Below, piece after piece: positions 7,744-17,877 of a stretch of 64,000 bases of DNA. A model generated the notes under the pieces. The model made no database searches, had not been told where the DNA came from, and saw only the letters and a program-made list of their open reading frames with translations. Location: contig NZ_VLKI01000001.1 of NCBI RefSeq assembly GCF_007830235.1, positions 555,481 through 619,480 on the forward strand. The letters run 5' to 3'. This stretch comes from Cytobacillus oceanisediminis. Its GTDB lineage: Bacteria > Bacillota > Bacilli > Bacillales > Cytobacillaceae. Position 1 is the first letter of the stretch, and each line of letters begins with the position of its first letter. The translations under genes and the position numbers were made by a program.

Positions 7744-8826
7744 TTATTCGATTACTCCTGACTCCATTATTTTCACTTTGGCCTGGACGGTTATTTTGAT
7801 GTCCGGGTATAATTCTTTCCATTTTTTCTGATCCCATTGACGAGTTCGAGTGCGCACTTCTTCCCCTATGCCAAGCGGATCAATTCCCTTTTCTTGAAAT
7901 TGCTGGATCATTTCTTCTGATTTTGTTTCAATCTCCTCTTTCAATGCATTCTCTACCTTTTTGATTTTTTGTTTATTTAAAGTTCCATCGTTGTATTCTC
8001 GAATAATTGCCTTTAAATTAATGTTTATTTTTATCTCAGAATTTGTCATTGGTTTCGGTATATCGTATTTTCTGACAGACTTTATATTTACAATAGAAGC
8101 TTTTTTTTCTTCTTTCGTTTTTAAAGCATATGTATCCTTCTGACCTTTCCGTTCTAATAGGATTGTCATAAAAAAGAATTTTTCCTGCTCGATTTGATCA
8201 ACCAATTTGTCTTCTTCAAACAATCCAATAGCATTTATGTTAAGCTTCCCTTCTTTTTGTTCAATAATGGGAAGCATAGGATCAATCCCTTCAGCATATA
8301 ATTTATACTTAAATATATGCAGGTTCGTTTTATGAATCAACCCTGATTCGACATTTTGTTCAATTAAATTGGATAAAAATATACCATTATCTATATTTCC
8401 ATACTGTTTATTTAACACTTCTTTTGGGTTTCCATCTAAGATTGCCATATAAACATTCGCACCAATCGAAGGATCCCTTGATAAGGTATCCAATAGCTCT
8501 AAAATTCCTTTTTCTGCTGTATTCCTTTCATATAAGGCTACTTCTAATTTCCCGCTAACCATTGGTTTTTCTGATTGTAAGCTTTGCTTATCACGGTTTT
8601 CTTTATTAAGAATTGCAGTAGTCGTTAATGTTTCATTTTTTACAGACCCATCAGGCTGATGATTGGGAAAGACAGTTGTTAACTCTATTGTATCGTCATC
8701 TACATACTCATAGGCAGCCCCTGTAATTAATTGAACATCGTCCAAAATATGCTGATCGATATTCATACATCCTGTCAGAAATAGAGGCAGCAGAATAATT
8801 TGTACCATCCTTTTAAGCTTTCTCAA
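7744..8826 (-). CDS. Spore germination lipoprotein, Ger(x)C family
   Basis: This is the C subunit of a GerA-type nutrient germinant receptor, a lipoprotein on the outer face of the spore inner membrane. The 360-residue protein begins with a lipoprotein signal (basic MRKLKRM, hydrophobic stretch, lipobox LTGC, Cys about 20). It has typical Ger(x)C blocks such as PMVSGKLEVALYE, EQNVESGLIHKTNLHIFKYK and, near the end, QWDQKKWKELYPDI. Its start overlaps the end of the B gene by 14 nt, showing translational coupling. The receptor's ligand cannot be read from the sequence. Confidence 0.92.
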   Translation of the reverse strand: MRKLKRMVQIILLPLFLTGCMNIDQHILDDVQLITGAAYEYVDDDTIELTTVFPNHQPDGSVKNETLTTTAILNKENRDKQSLQSEKPMVSGKLEVALYERNTAEKGILELLDTLSRDPSIGANVYMAILDGNPKEVLNKQYGNIDNGIFLSNLIEQNVESGLIHKTNLHIFKYKLYAEGIDPMLPIIEQKEGKLNINAIGLFEEDKLVDQIEQEKFFFMTILLERKGQKDTYALKTKEEKKASIVNIKSVRKYDIPKPMTNSEIKININLKAIIREYNDGTLNKQKIKKVENALKEEIETKSEEMIQQFQEKGIDPLGIGEEVRTRTRQWDQKKWKELYPDIKITVQAKVKIMESGVIE

Positions 8827-9916
8827 TGTTTCTCCTCCTTATCTTTGATAAAAGGAAAGACAAAAGAGTTAGTAAGGGGATATACACAAAGACTAACCAT
8901 AAGCCTAATAAAGACATATATTTATTTAACTTCTCGATATTTTCTCTTCCCTCAATCGCTATCGTTGAACCAAGTAAAATGAGCAAAATGACAACACTGA
9001 CCACCACTACTTTTTGAGGTTTAATATTAAAGATTGTATGTACACCTTTGGCAGAAGCCCATACAGATATACAAATATTAGGAAGGATGATTAAAACCCA
9101 GGATGTTATTCCTATATACTCAAACCTTTCTACAAATGGGAGTTCGACAATTTTCCACAGGGATAATGTAGGCCAGGTGTGTCTGTTTATTTGATTCTCG
9201 CTAAAAAAACCGATTGAAATGATGAGAATAAATAAATAGATTACTCCTGTCAGAAGATTCCCAAGGTGAGCCCACTTTTGCGATTTTTTAGGATGTTTTA
9301 TATAAGGATAATAAATCAGCAAAGTAGAGAATCCTAAATATCCCAGCATCATGTCTTTCGTAGAAATAGTTACATCTTTCAAGGAATGATTCCATATAGG
9401 GAGTAAGTTTCGAAAGTGAGTATATTCAATGGGATATAAAAATGTAAAAAATATATAAAAGGGAATAACGACTCCCAGGAAACTGATTCCTGTAACAATT
9501 TGAAATCCTCCTGTTACACAATAATAGACGAGCACGAGTAAGATGATGCTAAACATGATAATATTAATCATCGGAAATAACCACACCTGAACAATTTCAA
9601 TATAACTTCGAAGTACGACTATTCCAATCATTAGCCAATATATGATCCAAATAAGACTTAAGAACCCCCCAATCCATTTTCCAAACAAATCTCTATGTAT
9701 TTGAATGAGATCTTTTTGATGCTTATTTAGCAGCAGGTACATCACCCAGATGATAATACTTACCGCGATTCCTCCTCCAATGACCGCTATCCAAGCATCA
9801 TTGCCCGCAGACTTCATGATCGTACGCTGGAATCCAAACACGCCCACCCCTAATTGGACAGAATGAACTAAATAGAAAGCAAGAAAAGGTGATATTTGAA
9901 ATTCTTTCTCTTCCAA
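8813..9916 (-). CDS. Spore germination permease-like protein, GerB family
   Basis: This is the B subunit of the germinant receptor, an APC-fold membrane protein thought to hold the amino acid or sugar germinant. It is 367 residues with about ten hydrophobic helices. N-terminal blocks (SPFLAFYLVHSVQLGVGVFGF, then AGNDAWIAVIGGG) are characteristic of spore permeases. The start is TTG at 9916 with AAGGAAG upstream at a rather long spacing of about 11 nt. It lies 20 bp after the A subunit and overlaps the C subunit. Confidence 0.92.
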   Translation of the reverse strand: MEEKEFQISPFLAFYLVHSVQLGVGVFGFQRTIMKSAGNDAWIAVIGGGIAVSIIIWVMYLLLNKHQKDLIQIHRDLFGKWIGGFLSLIWIIYWLMIGIVVLRSYIEIVQVWLFPMINIIMFSIILLVLVYYCVTGGFQIVTGISFLGVVIPFYIFFTFLYPIEYTHFRNLLPIWNHSLKDVTISTKDMMLGYLGFSTLLIYYPYIKHPKKSQKWAHLGNLLTGVIYLFILIISIGFFSENQINRHTWPTLSLWKIVELPFVERFEYIGITSWVLIILPNICISVWASAKGVHTIFNIKPQKVVVVSVVILLILLGSTIAIEGRENIEKLNKYMSLLGLWLVFVYIPLLTLLSFLLSKIRRRNIEKA

Positions 9917-9936
9917 TTTGAACCCAGCTTCCTTTC

Positions 9937-11463
9937 TTAAATTCTTTTGGAATCATGTTTCTCTTTAGCCTTTTTGGGATTGAAACGCATTGTATCTTCC
10001 GTTTGTTCCTGAATTGGCCGCTTTGATTGCATAGAAAAAGGTAAACGAATAAGTGAATCCTTTAAATCCTGGACTCTTACCGGATAAAACGGTTCAAGAA
10101 ATGGTCTGCCTAAAGAAGACAGCCTTAATAAATGGATCAACAAGAAACAAAAGCTAACCGCTACCCCAATTAAGCCCAGGTAATGCGCCATCAGCAAAAA
10201 AGGGAAGCGGATTAAACGAATCGTATTACCCATTTGATAGACAGGTGTTGTAAAGGATGCTAACGCCGCTAAAGCAACGATAATTAATAAAACATTACTT
10301 GTTAATCCTGCTTCAACTGACGCTGTTCCAATAACAATTCCGCCCACGATACCGATTGTCTGGCCAACCTTTGTTGGCAGCCTTGCCCCTGCCTCTCTTA
10401 ACAATTCGATGGCTAACTCTAAAATAATGGCTTCCAAAATCGGCGGTAATGGAATCGCACTTCTTGATGTAACTAGAGTACTAACCAAGTCCTTGGGAAT
10501 TAATTCGTAATGATACGTTAGGACCGCCACATATAAAGGAGTAACCAAGATGGAAAACAGTACTGCAAAAAAACGGACCAGACGAAAAAATGAGGCAACC
10601 GCCCAATTCAAATAATAGTCCTCAAAGGCATAAAAAAACTCAAAAATGGTCGTTGGACCTATTAACCCGTGTGGTGCGCCATCAACTAAAATAGCGACTT
10701 TCCCTTCTCCCAGCTCGGATGCAATTCGATCAGGTCTCTCTGTATCAATCAGCTGTGGAAAAGGAGAATTCTGATTGTCTTGAATTAATTGCGTAATATA
10801 AGAACTATCCATGATTTGATCAAAATCTAAATCGGATAGCCGTTGAATGACAGTATTGACATTTTCTTTATTGGCGATCCCTTCAATATAAAGTACAGAA
10901 ACTCTTGTTTTGGATAATTTTCCAATAATCATTTCTTTTATGGTTAACTCCGGCATCGGCAATCTCTTTCGAACCAGGTTAATATTTGTATCAAGTGCTT
11001 CCACAAAGGACTCTTTAGGTCCAACAACGCTAAACTCAACCTCAGGAAGTGAAACTTGACGTGTCCTTTCCACACCAGCTTTCACTAAACACACTTGTTT
11101 TAAGTTATTTACATCAAAAATAAAAATATATCCTTTTAAAAGATTTTCCTGAATTGTTGCTGCATCGGCTGTAAGGATCACTTCTTCAATTGGAAGCACT
11201 GATGACAAAGAAGAGAATGACTCCCATTTTTTTAAATAAGGCAGTATATCTCGATGCAAAATTTCCGTATCAATTAAAGGCGTGTAGTAGCCTATGCATA
11301 GCGAAGTCTCATTCACGTGATATGTAAACTGGGTAAAATCATTGGATAATGTTAATTGCTTAAGCAAATCCCCTAGTGAATCATCTTTTTCTGTGTTTTT
11401 TGGGCTACCGATTTCACTTTCTTTATCCTTAAATAAGCTTCTTCTGTTTCTCCATTTTTTCAT
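9937..11463 (-). CDS. Spore germination protein, GerA family
   Basis: This is the A subunit of the receptor. A large N-terminal cytosolic domain (residues about 1-280) is followed by four or five membrane helices and a short basic tail. Family blocks include ILVDGAPHGLIGPTTIFEFF, REAGARLPTKVGQTIGIVGG and FTTPVYQMGNTIRLIRFPF. I start at ATG 11463, which has GGGGA 7 nt upstream (508 residues). The open frame extends 20 codons further to a TTG without a clear ribosome site. It is the first gene of gerA-gerB-gerC, normally expressed in the forespore under sigma-G; that promoter was not verified. Confidence 0.93.
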   Translation of the reverse strand: MKKWRNRRSLFKDKESEIGSPKNTEKDDSLGDLLKQLTLSNDFTQFTYHVNETSLCIGYYTPLIDTEILHRDILPYLKKWESFSSLSSVLPIEEVILTADAATIQENLLKGYIFIFDVNNLKQVCLVKAGVERTRQVSLPEVEFSVVGPKESFVEALDTNINLVRKRLPMPELTIKEMIIGKLSKTRVSVLYIEGIANKENVNTVIQRLSDLDFDQIMDSSYITQLIQDNQNSPFPQLIDTERPDRIASELGEGKVAILVDGAPHGLIGPTTIFEFFYAFEDYYLNWAVASFFRLVRFFAVLFSILVTPLYVAVLTYHYELIPKDLVSTLVTSRSAIPLPPILEAIILELAIELLREAGARLPTKVGQTIGIVGGIVIGTASVEAGLTSNVLLIIVALAALASFTTPVYQMGNTIRLIRFPFLLMAHYLGLIGVAVSFCFLLIHLLRLSSLGRPFLEPFYPVRVQDLKDSLIRLPFSMQSKRPIQEQTEDTMRFNPKKAKEKHDSKRI

Positions 11464-11838
11464 TCTGCATTCCCCATCTAAAATTAGAAATAATGAATGT
11501 TTACTTCTTACCATCCTTGCCAAGAAGAGGAAACGGTATTCTTCCTTTTATAGAGAGCGTGCATATTCCGTAAAAACGGAAAGTGCCTTTATGACGAGAA
11601 CCCTCCTCTTGATCGGATGATTAATACGATCTTTTAAACAAAATCTCTTATTTAGATATACGTATCTGTATTGGTTCTGACTAAACATCAAGCCATTATA
11701 TAAAAAAGCATGAACAACATGGCAGTTACTTTTTTTGGCTGGTTTTGTCGAATCGGTTTCTTTTGTGTTAAAAAATATGCATAATAGTGTTTGTGTTTAT
11801 TTTATTAAAGAAAAAAGTGCACTAAAGAAAGGTGAACA
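11464..11838. other. Divergent upstream region of ger operon and spo0E-like gene
   Basis: This 375-bp stretch separates the divergent gerA-like and Spo0E-like genes and must hold both promoters. No convincing operator, riboswitch or further ORF was seen. Confidence 0.4.
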
Positions 11839-12009
11839 ATGTTACAGGAAAATAGGCAAGCGAAAAGGGAAAAGCTTTTATTATTAATCGTCAGAAAAAG
11901 AAATGAAATGATTCGTTTAGCAAATTCAAATGGACTTTTGAATAACGATACAATCAGATGCAGTCAAGAGCTTGATTTGCTATTGAATAAATTTCAACTA
12001 AAAGAATAA
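11839..12009 (+). CDS. Spo0E-like aspartyl-phosphate phosphatase
   Basis: This is a 56-residue protein of the Spo0E family. These small helical-hairpin phosphatases remove phosphate from Spo0A~P and so delay sporulation. The family signature is clear: IVRKRNEMIRLANSNGL (first helix and turn), then IRCSQELDLLLNKFQ. The SQELD motif holds the catalytic residues. It starts at ATG 11839 behind AAAGGTG. It lies divergent to the germination operon. Confidence 0.85.
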   Translation: MLQENRQAKREKLLLLIVRKRNEMIRLANSNGLLNNDTIRCSQELDLLLNKFQLKE

Positions 12010-12307
12010 CCATTAGTGCCTGATCCAGACTGCAGGGTTCATACACAAACGGCACTTTTTCCTCTTATTAGCACCTCTCTCCTTTTACGGACTTAATTTC
12101 GAAGGGATAACAAGCACCACTCCCTGATATGGGAGTTCTTCATATTAAGTAAGATCAGGTTTCAAAATTCAATAGACAAAAAATGAACGTTTTTAAATAC
12201 TTTTACGACAAATATTAGTTTGATTTGTGAAATATATCACAAGTATAGAGAAATCCATTATAATAAAAATGTAATTAGCGATCGCATACTTGAAAGGAGC
12301 AATTCCA

Positions 12308-12526
12308 ATGGGCTTAATACTTGGCATGTATATTGGATTATTAGCTGGTGCGGTTATTGGGGCTGTGATTTCATTTCCTGTCGGTTCAGCTGTGGGAATT
12401 TTTATAGAAAGAAGCTTTGAGAATGGCTGGGCGTTGGGAATTGAAGTTATGTTAATTGCCCTTTCTGCCTTTGTAATTTTTAAACTGTTTAATGCTCGTA
12501 TGAAGAAGACTAAAAAAGCTTTTTAA
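12308..12526 (+). CDS. Small two-helix membrane protein
   Basis: The protein has 72 residues from ATG 12308, which has AAAGGAG 8 nt upstream; a TTG six codons earlier sits inside the ribosome site and is not preferred. Two hydrophobic, glycine-rich helices (LILGMYIGLLAGAVIGAVI and VMLIALSAFVIFKLF) flank a short loop, and the tail is basic (RMKKTKKAF). I cannot assign a function. It stops 6 bp before the convergent end of the broken MFS gene. Confidence 0.6.
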   Translation: MGLILGMYIGLLAGAVIGAVISFPVGSAVGIFIERSFENGWALGIEVMLIALSAFVIFKLFNARMKKTKKAF

Positions 12527-12531
12527 TATTT

Positions 12532-13676
12532 TCAAAAAGTGACCACAATCATCCATAAAGCCGTGTCTGTGCCAAATTGTGAATAGATACCATAACCTAT
12601 GGCTACTAAAATGGCTCCGGGTGTGATGACTGCTTTTGGACCATACTTGTCAAATAACCGGCCTATGATTGGAGCTAACAAACAGTTTAGTAAGCTACCC
12701 GGCAGAAGAATAAGACCTGTTGTAAAAGCAGCAATGACTAAAGCCATTTGCATATACATTGGTAAAATGACCAGCATGGACAACATATTAAAGAACGTAA
12801 TAAAACTCATGATGACTCCAAGAACGAAAAGCGGGTAAGTAAATGCTTTTAGATTCAGCATAGGATTCTCCATTTTCGTTTGACGATACGAGAAAAATAC
12901 GAGTGCAACAAATCCAACGATGATCGATACAATAACAGATGTACTTGTCCATCCTCCGTGCTCTCCGCCTACACTTACACCGTAAACAATCCCACCGAAT
13001 CCAATCGTTGAAAGAATAACTGAAAATATATCAATCGAAACCTTGCGCACCTCATTTACATTCGGTAAATACTTGGCCCCGAAAATAAGAGAGAACAATA
13101 AGAATGGGATGGTAAACCAGAAGATCCAATGCCATGATAATGTATCTAAAATAAGTCCTGCTAATGTTGGACCAAGTGCTGGACCAGCTAACATAACTAA
13201 GCCCATGACCCCCATGGCGGCTCCTCTTTTATTTGGAGGGAAGATGGTAAAAATCACATTTTGAGTTAACGGTAAATTAATGGCTAACCCTGCTGCTTGA
13301 ATGATACGCCCCGCCAATAACACACTAAAAACAGGTGCTGATGCTGCTAGAACGGTACCAAAAATGGATAGCAGTATGGAGGCCATGAGCATTTGCCTAG
13401 TTGTAAATTTTGCATCAAAATACCTGTTACTGGAACTAAAATACCTAATGTTAAAAAATAACCTGTTGCCAGCCATTGGATGGTTGTAGCGTTCACCTGG
13501 AATATTTGACTTAATTGTCCCAAGGCAATATTTAATGCCGTTTCACTAAAAAGTCAGACAAATCCTGCCACTAAAAGAGCAGCCATTATCGGACCTGTTT
13601 TGATTTGTTGTTGAGTTTTCGGAACTATTTTGATTTGTTTGTCCGCTATCGAACCTGTTTTGATTTGTGTATTCAC
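12532..13676 (-). pseudogene. Broken DHA2-type MFS drug transporter
   Basis: This is a relic of a 14-helix proton-driven multidrug exporter (EmrB/QacA, DHA2 group). Translation would begin at GTG 13676 behind AAGGAG, but an in-frame TGA follows MAALLVAGFV, where LFSETALNIAL continues. A frameshift occurs near 13435-13440, between the blocks GYFLTLGILVPVTGIL and FTTRQMLMASILLSIFG. The long remaining frame (MYMQ, FTTGLILLPGSLLN) stops after helix 10-11 at WMIVVTF, well short of the usual 470-500 residues. The first codons carry three imperfect copies of a QIKTGPI-like unit. Start and stop overlap the upstream remnant. Confidence 0.85.
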
Positions 13677-13948
13677 TTATGAAACTCCTTCATAAATATT
13701 TTCGTGATTTTGATTATCAGCGATTTTGTTTCCATTTCCTTAACACACCCCCACATGCCAAGCGATTTTTTCGCTTTATTAGGTGATTTAAAGGGGATAA
13801 ATTTAAACATTCTTTTTCTTAGACCAACACTTCCAACAAAACCAATGACCGTCATCTGTAAAAAATCTGCCATAGCTTGGGCATTACGATTATTCCATGC
13901 ATCTAATAGTTGATTGTAAACTGCTTGAATTTCAAATGTTTGATTCAT
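13673..13948 (-). pseudogene. Remnant of an SgcJ/NTF2-like (DUF4440) protein
   Basis: From ATG 13948 (GGGGCGG upstream) the frame begins MNQTFEIQAVYNQLLDAWNN, the usual start of SgcJ/EcaC or DUF4440 NTF2-like proteins. After MADF the reading changes: a block resembling VIGFDGS appears as VIGFVGSV in shifted context. The remainder (KSLGMWGCVKEMETK...) matches nothing of the family and looks like read-through into the leader of the next gene. I interpret it as a frameshifted and internally deleted gene once paired with the broken MFS transporter. Confidence 0.5.
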
Positions 13949-14409
13949 AATTTTACCGCCCCTTAAATCCTCTGTTTTTTTCAAACTAATTTAAATCAAG
14001 TAATTTCTTTGTTTAATATTGGATCATCTTCTTCAGCTAACCTCCCCTTTAGCTGAAGATGAAAAAGATCCAGCTAAGTGCAGCCGGATATATAGCACAG
14101 TAAAAATAAAATCCAATTAATGAAAGGTTTACTCTATGTATTTTTTTCAACATTTAGTCAGATAATAAAATAAAGAAAAATCGCTAACCCTCTACTTGAA
14201 CTAACCTGTCCCTTAAGTACAATAAGAACAGCCGCCTGAAAAAAATGGCGGCTGGATCTTAAAGTAATGCACCTTTAGTTGAAGTACAATATTTCATAAT
14301 CTAGATTTACTTAGAAGTTAAAGTTTATCCAAACTCATTTTAAATAATCGTACTTAATTAAAAGGATATTTTTCCTCAATAAAAAAATCTCTTTGTACCG
14401 GATTTTAAT
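13949..14409. other. Intergenic with one hairpin
   Basis: A stem CAGCCGCC/GGCGGCTG (14229-14254) with an A-rich loop stands here without a T-run on either side, perhaps a worn terminator. Nothing else was recognised. Confidence 0.4.
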
Positions 14410-14967
14410 TTACCTATATGAATCATGAGTCGGATGAAACAAGTCTTCCTCTGCATTCCTTACCATTGAAAAATGTTCAACATTGTAATGTCCATGAAGA
14501 GTTTTATTATGATGTTTTATAATTTGTTCTGCACTTAAAATATCATTGTCCGTTGTTGAATGTCCATCCCCGACTAATGTGACATCCAAACCACTAATAG
14601 TGGCTGTTCTGACTGCACTATCTATACAGTGCTGCGTTGCACAGCCCATAATAACAACATGCTTGACTTCTTGGTATCTTAAATGATTTAGAAGCTCAGT
14701 ACCATGGAAGGAATTCGTTGCAGTTTTATCGAAAATTTTAGCATCCTTTGGTACATTAATTTCGTTGTGAACTTGAAAACCTGTCCCTTTACCTTCAGCA
14801 ACATCCAAATCTCTAACAAAGACAACTGGAACCTTGAATTTTCCTGCTTTTTCAATTACTAAATTGATATTCCTAATAAGTTGATGCTTATTAAAAACCG
14901 CACTTTCCTCTTGGTTCCCATCAATTAATTCTTGTTGGGCATCAATAATTAATAATGTTTGATTCAT
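14410..14967 (-). CDS. Isochorismatase-like cysteine hydrolase
   Basis: This is a 185-residue alpha/beta hydrolase of the isochorismatase/nicotinamidase superfamily. The catalytic triad can be seen: Asp in LLIIDAQQEL, Lys in IFDKTATNSF, and Cys in GCATQHCIDSAVRTA. The substrate is unknown; amides or N-carbamoyl compounds are usual. ATG 14967 is chosen because AAAGGGG lies 5 nt upstream. It appears monocistronic. Confidence 0.85.
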   Translation of the reverse strand: MNQTLLIIDAQQELIDGNQEESAVFNKHQLIRNINLVIEKAGKFKVPVVFVRDLDVAEGKGTGFQVHNEINVPKDAKIFDKTATNSFHGTELLNHLRYQEVKHVVIMGCATQHCIDSAVRTATISGLDVTLVGDGHSTTDNDILSAEQIIKHHNKTLHGHYNVEHFSMVRNAEEDLFHPTHDSYR

Positions 14968-15205
14968 TTTTTCCCCTTTCAAATGTGGGAAACGCTAAAT
15001 AGTTAATTATTTAGACGTAATCCCCTTAGTATTTTTCAAACCCATTGTATTTTTTGTCAGTCATAATATCTACCTCCTAAACACATATTGTCTATAATCA
15101 CATTTTAAATTTTCAGACAATTAAACTTTAACACAAATTTTTTAAAATGACACTTTTATAATAAAGTTTTGTAGTCAAAAACTTTGTAATTAACCTGCGA
15201 ATTTG

Positions 15206-15245
15206 TAAAAAAGAACCTTCAATCCAAAAATAGATCAAAGGTTCT
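15206..15245 (-). terminator. Terminator downstream of mqo
   Basis: The stem AGAACCTT/AAGGTTCT (15212-15245) is followed on the minus strand by TTTTTTAC. It would end the mqo transcript, including the 34-codon ORF just upstream. Confidence 0.75.
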
Positions 15246-15275
15246 ATGTTTCATTTCCAATATTCTATTATTTAC

Positions 15276-15380
15276 TCAATTCCTTATTTTATCTCTGGTT
15301 TCTTCAGTCTTTGCCTTTTCAATCTCTTCATTATAGAAATGCTTGTCCATTAATGAAAAATGTTGTTTAAACTTATTCAT
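15276..15380 (-). CDS. Putative 34-residue small protein
   Basis: From ATG 15380 (AAAGG 6 nt upstream) the frame encodes a charged, helix-prone 34-residue peptide (MNKFKQHFSLMDKHFYNEEI...). It follows mqo by 29 bp on the same strand and precedes the terminator, so it would be on the mqo transcript. No family is recognised. Confidence 0.4.
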   Translation of the reverse strand: MNKFKQHFSLMDKHFYNEEIEKAKTEETRDKIRN

Positions 15381-15409
15381 TCAATACCTTTGTTTATTCA
15401 TTAAAAGGA

Positions 15410-16912
15410 TTAACTAAAGACCAGCTCTTTTTTGCTTAGACCAAGCGTCTCTGCTGTTGAAGTATGAATTTCGTGCAGAAGCTCTGGGTTTTCCATTAGT
15501 GAAACGCTATAAGAAGGAATCATATCTTTGATTTTGGTTTCCCACTCTTTCATATGTTGCGGGAAGCATTTTTGGATTACCTCAAGCATAACGTGAACGG
15601 CAGTAGAAGCACCCGGAGAAGCGCCTAGTAATGCTGCGATCGAGCCATCAGCGGCAGTAATCACTTCCGTACCAAATTGAAGCGTACCTTTACCGCCTGC
15701 CTCTGTATCTTTAATCACTTGCACACGTTGGCCTGCTTCCACTAAATCCCAATCCTCGCTTTTTGCGTCCGGGATAAACTCTCGTAACTCTTCCATGCGC
15801 TTTTCTTTCGATAACATAACTTGTTCGATCAGGTATTTTGTCAATGACATGTTTTTGGCACCTGCCGACAGCATCGTTACGAGATTATCCGGTTTTATGG
15901 AAGTTACCAAATCAAACATGGATCCGTTTTTTAAAAACTTTGGTGAGAAGCCGGCAAACGGTCCAAATAGCAACGATTTTTTATTGTCGATAAATCTTGT
16001 GTCAAGATGCGGAACAGACATTGGCGGAGCTCCAACCTTAGCTTTGCCGTATACTTTTGCATGATGCTGCGCTACAACATCCGGATTATTACACACCATA
16101 AAGATTCCGCTTACCGGGAATCCTCCAATATGTTTTCCTTCAGGAATACCGGATTTTTGCAGTAAATGCAGGCTTCCTCCCCCGCCTCCGATAAAGACGA
16201 ATTTTGACGTATGGCTTTCTACGCTACCGCTATCAAGATTTTTCACTTTCAATTCCCACGAGCCATCGCGTGTACGTTTAATATTATCCACACTATGTTT
16301 GTATTTGATATCGACATTTTTAGTTTTTAAGTGGTCAAACAACATGCGTGTTAAAGCACCAAAGTTGACATCTGTTCCAGAATCGATTTTTGTTGCCGCA
16401 ATAGGTTCATCCCATCGACGGTCTTGCATAATAAGGGGGATCCATTCCATCAGTTGTCCCGGATCATCGGAAAATTCCATTCCTTTGAAGAGAGGATTGT
16501 TTGACATCGCTTCAAAACGTTTCTTTAAAAATGTTACATTCTCTTCCCCTTGTACCATACTCATATGAGGCAATGGCATGATAAAGTCCTGCGGGTTATT
16601 TATCAGCTTCCTGTTTACAAGATAAGACCAAAACTGCATGGAAACCTGAAACTGTTCATTAATTTTTATAGCTTTACTAATATCTACAGATCCATCCGGC
16701 TGTTCGACCGTGTAGTTCAGCTCGCACAGTGCCGCATGCCCCGTTCCGGCATTATTCCATTCGTTAGAGCTTTCCTCTCCTGCGCTTGGAAGCTTCTCAA
16801 ACACTGTAATTTCCCATTCCGGTACTAATTCTTTCAAAAGTGTCCCTAAAGTCGCACTCATGATTCCGGCGCCAACTAAAATGACGTCTGTTTTAGTTTC
16901 TTTGTTGTTCAT
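15410..16912 (-). CDS. mqo: Malate:quinone oxidoreductase
   Basis: Mqo is a membrane-associated FAD enzyme that oxidises malate to oxaloacetate and passes electrons to quinone, bypassing NAD-dependent malate dehydrogenase. At 500 residues it has normal length. The N-terminal FAD motif [15 protein letters not shown], the block [35 protein letters not shown] and the C-terminal [17 protein letters not shown] are diagnostic. A cre-like sequence lies 37 bp upstream of the start, suggesting catabolite control. It is probably transcribed alone or with a 34-codon ORF downstream. Confidence 0.95.
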   Translation of the reverse strand: MNNKETKTDVILVGAGIMSATLGTLLKELVPEWEITVFEKLPSAGEESSNEWNNAGTGHAALCELNYTVEQPDGSVDISKAIKINEQFQVSMQFWSYLVNRKLINNPQDFIMPLPHMSMVQGEENVTFLKKRFEAMSNNPLFKGMEFSDDPGQLMEWIPLIMQDRRWDEPIAATKIDSGTDVNFGALTRMLFDHLKTKNVDIKYKHSVDNIKRTRDGSWELKVKNLDSGSVESHTSKFVFIGGGGGSLHLLQKSGIPEGKHIGGFPVSGIFMVCNNPDVVAQHHAKVYGKAKVGAPPMSVPHLDTRFIDNKKSLLFGPFAGFSPKFLKNGSMFDLVTSIKPDNLVTMLSAGAKNMSLTKYLIEQVMLSKEKRMEELREFIPDAKSEDWDLVEAGQRVQVIKDTEAGGKGTLQFGTEVITAADGSIAALLGASPGASTAVHVMLEVIQKCFPQHMKEWETKIKDMIPSYSVSLMENPELLHEIHTSTAETLGLSKKELVFS

Positions 16913-16949
16913 TTATACCAACCTTTTCCTCTAAAATTTGCAGAGAAAG

Positions 16950-16963
16950 TGTATGCGTTTACA
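16950..16963. promoter_or_regulatory. Candidate cre site upstream of mqo
   Basis: TGTATGCGTTTACA fits the CcpA consensus TGWAANCGNTNWCA except for one position. It lies 37 bp before the mqo start codon. Confidence 0.55.
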
Positions 16964-17382
16964 CCAAGCTAAGGCGCGACCTAGTCACACACCTTTTCTG
17001 TCTCAGTTAGAACCATTTCAATTATTTATATATTAATTATCTTCTATTCTATTATATGATAATTCTAAGTTATTTAAAAGCTGTTAAAGTGAGCAGTCTG
17101 TCCAGAAAGGCCCAAAGACTACACATAAACCAAAGCATTTAATGTTTATGAATTACAAAAATTTCTTTACTATACTGTTAAAATGTAGTTTGTGATGAAA
17201 TGAACTTAGACCAACCTGCTCTGTTATAAATAACAAAAATGCTGCTCTGGAAGACTTTTAAAGGTTAATAATTCCAAATTATATTGATGCAAATGCATAT
17301 TTTTATAAGGTCATGTCATCTGCCGGTATTTGTATAATTCTAGAATTTCAAGCGTATTTATATAGAGATGATAGACAAACTC
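16964..17382. other. Intergenic region, AT-rich
   Basis: This lies upstream of mqo on the minus strand and presumably holds its promoter. No ORF with a ribosome site, structured RNA or repeat was recognised. Confidence 0.4.
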
Positions 17383-17420
17383 AAAAAAGCCAAAACCCTT
17401 TAAAAAGGTTTTGGCTTTTT
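17383..17420. terminator. Bidirectional terminator
   Basis: AAAAAGCCAAAACC/GGTTTTGGCTTTTT forms a 14-bp stem with an A-rich loop and has T-runs on both strands. It closes the minus-strand ABC transporter and remnant region. Confidence 0.85.
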
Positions 17421-17436
17421 CTGACATTTATTTAAA

Positions 17437-17850
17437 TAGGGTCAGCTGGAGCAATAGGATCACTTGGAAGTGTCACGCGAACTTCATAAATGAGATTTGG
17501 TGGAGAAATGAGATCAGCTGGATATGCTTGGACGCTAAACAGTTGTCTTGCTGGGATAGTAAAGGTAAACGGTGTCAGAAAGGGAAAAAACCGTGACCGT
17601 TTGGGGTGAGTATGTCACGTTGAGAACCGAAAAATGGATGAAATCGGAATCTCCATTAAGTAATCCAGTTGTGACCTTTATGTTGCCCACATACCCACCT
17701 GACTTAATGGATAAACACTCCTATCTTTTTGTTCATATTTGTGGGTTGGCTCTCATTTCAGTACCCGTGAAGATGACTGGTCCAATGACAAGTGCATCTC
17801 CTCCGGTTACCGTGCTTAAATTGATATTGAACCAATCTCAAAACAGGATA
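17437..17850 (-). pseudogene. Decayed gene of unknown family
   Basis: Several frames on the minus strand carry protein-like blocks in order: NLSTVTGGDALVIGPVIFTG, then TEMRANPQI, KSGGYVGNIKVTTGLLNGD, FIHFSVLNVTYSPQTVTVFS, and last FTFTIPARQLFSVQAYPADL and PPNLIYEVRVTLPSDPIAPA. The beta-rich composition suggests a surface or spore-layer protein, but I do not recognise it. Stops and frame changes between blocks show it is no longer expressed whole. Confidence 0.4.
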
Positions 17851-17877
17851 ATAATAGAAACTATTACACAGCGTTTA

